The notes under the pieces: generated by a model | Told to the model about the DNA's origin: nothing | Seen by the model: only the letters and a program-made list of their open reading frames with translations | Databases searched by the model: none | Made by a program: the position numbers and the translations under genes | In this document: positions 5,820 through 6,743 of the stretch, piece after piece | How the letters are laid out: each line of letters opens with the position of its first letter | Numbering within the stretch: the first letter of the stretch is position 1 | DNA from: Anaerolineae bacterium | GTDB lineage: Bacteria > Chloroflexota > Anaerolineae > JAAYZQ01 | Assembly (NCBI GenBank): GCA_016929795.1 | Contig: JAFGIA010000143.1 | Coordinates: 1 to 6,743, forward strand | Direction: 5' to 3' | Length of the DNA: 6,743 nucleotides

Positions 5820-6743
5820 ATCGCGTTTCTGGATGTCGCCTGCATAGTACCTGGCAAGTGCCTCCCGGAGACGGCCCATCTCCAATTCGTACTTGGCAAC
5901 GTCCTGACGCGCAAAGTCTTCAAACATTGGGAACAGCGTAGAATCCTCTTCTACTGCTGTCAGTGTGAGCAGATGAATGGAGAGCTCGTTGTCTCTGCAT
6001 TCCAGCCACCCACTGCGTTCCAGCTCTTTGCAGGCTGCGCAGAATTCGCGCTTGCTATGTCCAAGTGCGTTGACATAAAGTATTTCTGCCAGCCTCCAAG
6101 TAAAAGGAAGGCCAATTGTGTGCAAAAACAAGAGTACCTGGAGCACGTCCTGTAGCAAATATTTGTAGTCTCGGCGCTGCAATTTGCCGTACAATTTTCG
6201 CCATGTCTCAAGTAGTTGCTGTGGAAGGCATTGAACGTCGGCGATGGTTATCGGCTGACCGCTGGATATCTGCTCCGCGAGCATCTGGCCAGTAGAGAGG
6301 GCAAAGAGAGGCCCGCCATCTGCCATGACAATGTGGTCTGCATACGCGCGCAGGCATTCAGAGTCGAGTTGCAAGCCGAGCATGGTATTCACCGTTTGCG
6401 CCATCTGATGTGCCTGCTGAGGATTGAAAGGCCTTAGGAGCAATGGTCGAGATGCGATATTGAGCTTTTGACAATCGGTCGGTGTCATCCGGTTCCACAA
6501 GTCCTCGTACTCGGTCTGAATAGCAGCCGCCAGGATTCGAACTGGATCGCGCCTGCCGACCGCTTGGACCAGGTAGTCGATGAATAGATCCGATTTGTCT
6601 TGGACCTCATCCCATAACAGGTGAAATCGAGAGTGCAGGCGACTTAGTGCGGCAGTCAGTATCATTAAGTTATTTGCAAGTTGGCAGTGCGAGCGCGAGG
6701 TGATTGTACGCGCTGCCGATTGCCCTGGTCTGAGCGATAGCCA
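5805..6743 (-). CDS. STAND/AAA-type P-loop NTPase, C-terminal part (5' partial, runs off the right edge)
   Basis: There are 312 visible residues, ending at TGA 5807-5805. An ATG occurs at 6665, but the frame stays open to the window edge and reads sensibly there (WLSLRPGQ, like the strand after a Walker A helix), so the true start is probably outside. Visible residues 40-49 (FHLLWDEVQD) fit a Walker B motif with D45 and E46. VRILAAA (68-74) fits the sensor-1 strand. RPLLLRPFNPQQA (99-111) fits the strand and helix entering the lid. DGGPLFAL (142-149) resembles the GxP motif of STAND NTPases. Residues about 194-262 resemble a winged helix (LLFLHTIGLPF ... LERSGWLECRDNELSIHLL). The last 45 residues are helical and resemble the start of a TPR region. 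STAND NTPases act as ATP-driven switches in signalling and immunity, normally with an N-terminal effector and C-terminal sensor repeats. The effector and Walker A are not visible, so the output is unknown. GC is lower than in the malic enzyme and DUF362 genes. Confidence 0.85.
   Translation of the reverse strand, partial: WLSLRPGQSAARTITSRSHCQLANNLMILTAALSRLHSRFHLLWDEVQDKSDLFIDYLVQAVGRRDPVRILAAAIQTEYEDLWNRMTPTDCQKLNIASRPLLLRPFNPQQAHQMAQTVNTMLGLQLDSECLRAYADHIVMADGGPLFALSTGQMLAEQISSGQPITIADVQCLPQQLLETWRKLYGKLQRRDYKYLLQDVLQVLLFLHTIGLPFTWRLAEILYVNALGHSKREFCAACKELERSGWLECRDNELSIHLLTLTAVEEDSTLFPMFEDFARQDVAKYELEMGRLREALARYYAGDIQKRDEAYK

Noticed and set aside
5805..6665. ATG at 6665 as the true start of the NTPase gene
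   Set aside because: The frame is open to the right edge with sensible residues. The Walker B motif would lie only about 18 residues from this start, leaving no room for Walker A, so the gene most likely begins outside the window. A truncated gene starting here cannot be fully excluded.
1..6743. tRNA, rRNA, CRISPR array, insertion sequence or attachment site
   Set aside because: I saw no tRNA-like cloverleaf with CCA or a TTC-loop signature, no regularly spaced repeats beyond the element at 580-651, no transposase motifs and no terminal inverted repeats with target duplications.

Overview
The window looks like a high-GC bacterial chromosome segment. Gene content and protein style suggest Chloroflexota (Anaerolineae-like), but this is an impression from the translated proteins and not a database match. 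Only the left 570 bases are coded on the + strand. Everything from about 673 to the right edge is coded on the - strand, so the two blocks converge on a short spacer at 571-672.

Left block (+): the last 48 residues of a RadC-family JAMM-fold protein, then a small gene of unknown function that starts inside the radC stop region. That gene encodes two membrane helices followed by a short soluble domain. A strong internal Shine-Dalgarno sequence and ATG suggest the soluble domain may also be made alone. The convergent spacer holds a 15-bp G/A-rich element in two direct copies and one inverted copy, which can form alternative hairpins.

Middle block (-): a complete, well-conserved malic enzyme (554 aa) with its own recognisable sigma-70-type promoter (TTGACA, 17-bp spacer, TATTCT), and upstream of it a complete DUF362-family protein (374 aa) with a cysteine-containing C-terminal tail. 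The malic enzyme links the C4 acid pool to pyruvate. The role of the DUF362 protein is unknown.

Right block (-): two overlapping genes of lower GC that look like one functional unit. The upstream one enters from beyond the right edge. Its visible part is the back half of a STAND/AAA-type NTPase: Walker B, sensor strand, GxP-like motif and a winged-helix-like region. The downstream one starts with GTG inside the NTPase stop codon (GTGA overlap). It encodes a 697-aa single-pass membrane protein with a TPR-like helical N-terminal domain, a proline-rich linker, one transmembrane helix, a second proline-rich linker, and a large predicted extracytoplasmic beta-rich region. STAND proteins usually carry their TPR sensor region on the same chain after the winged helix. 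Here the TPR-like region sits on a separate, translationally coupled, membrane-anchored protein with outside domains. This pair is the most unusual content of the window and could be a split STAND signalling or defence module. The part that would show its output (Walker A and any N-terminal effector domain) lies outside the window.
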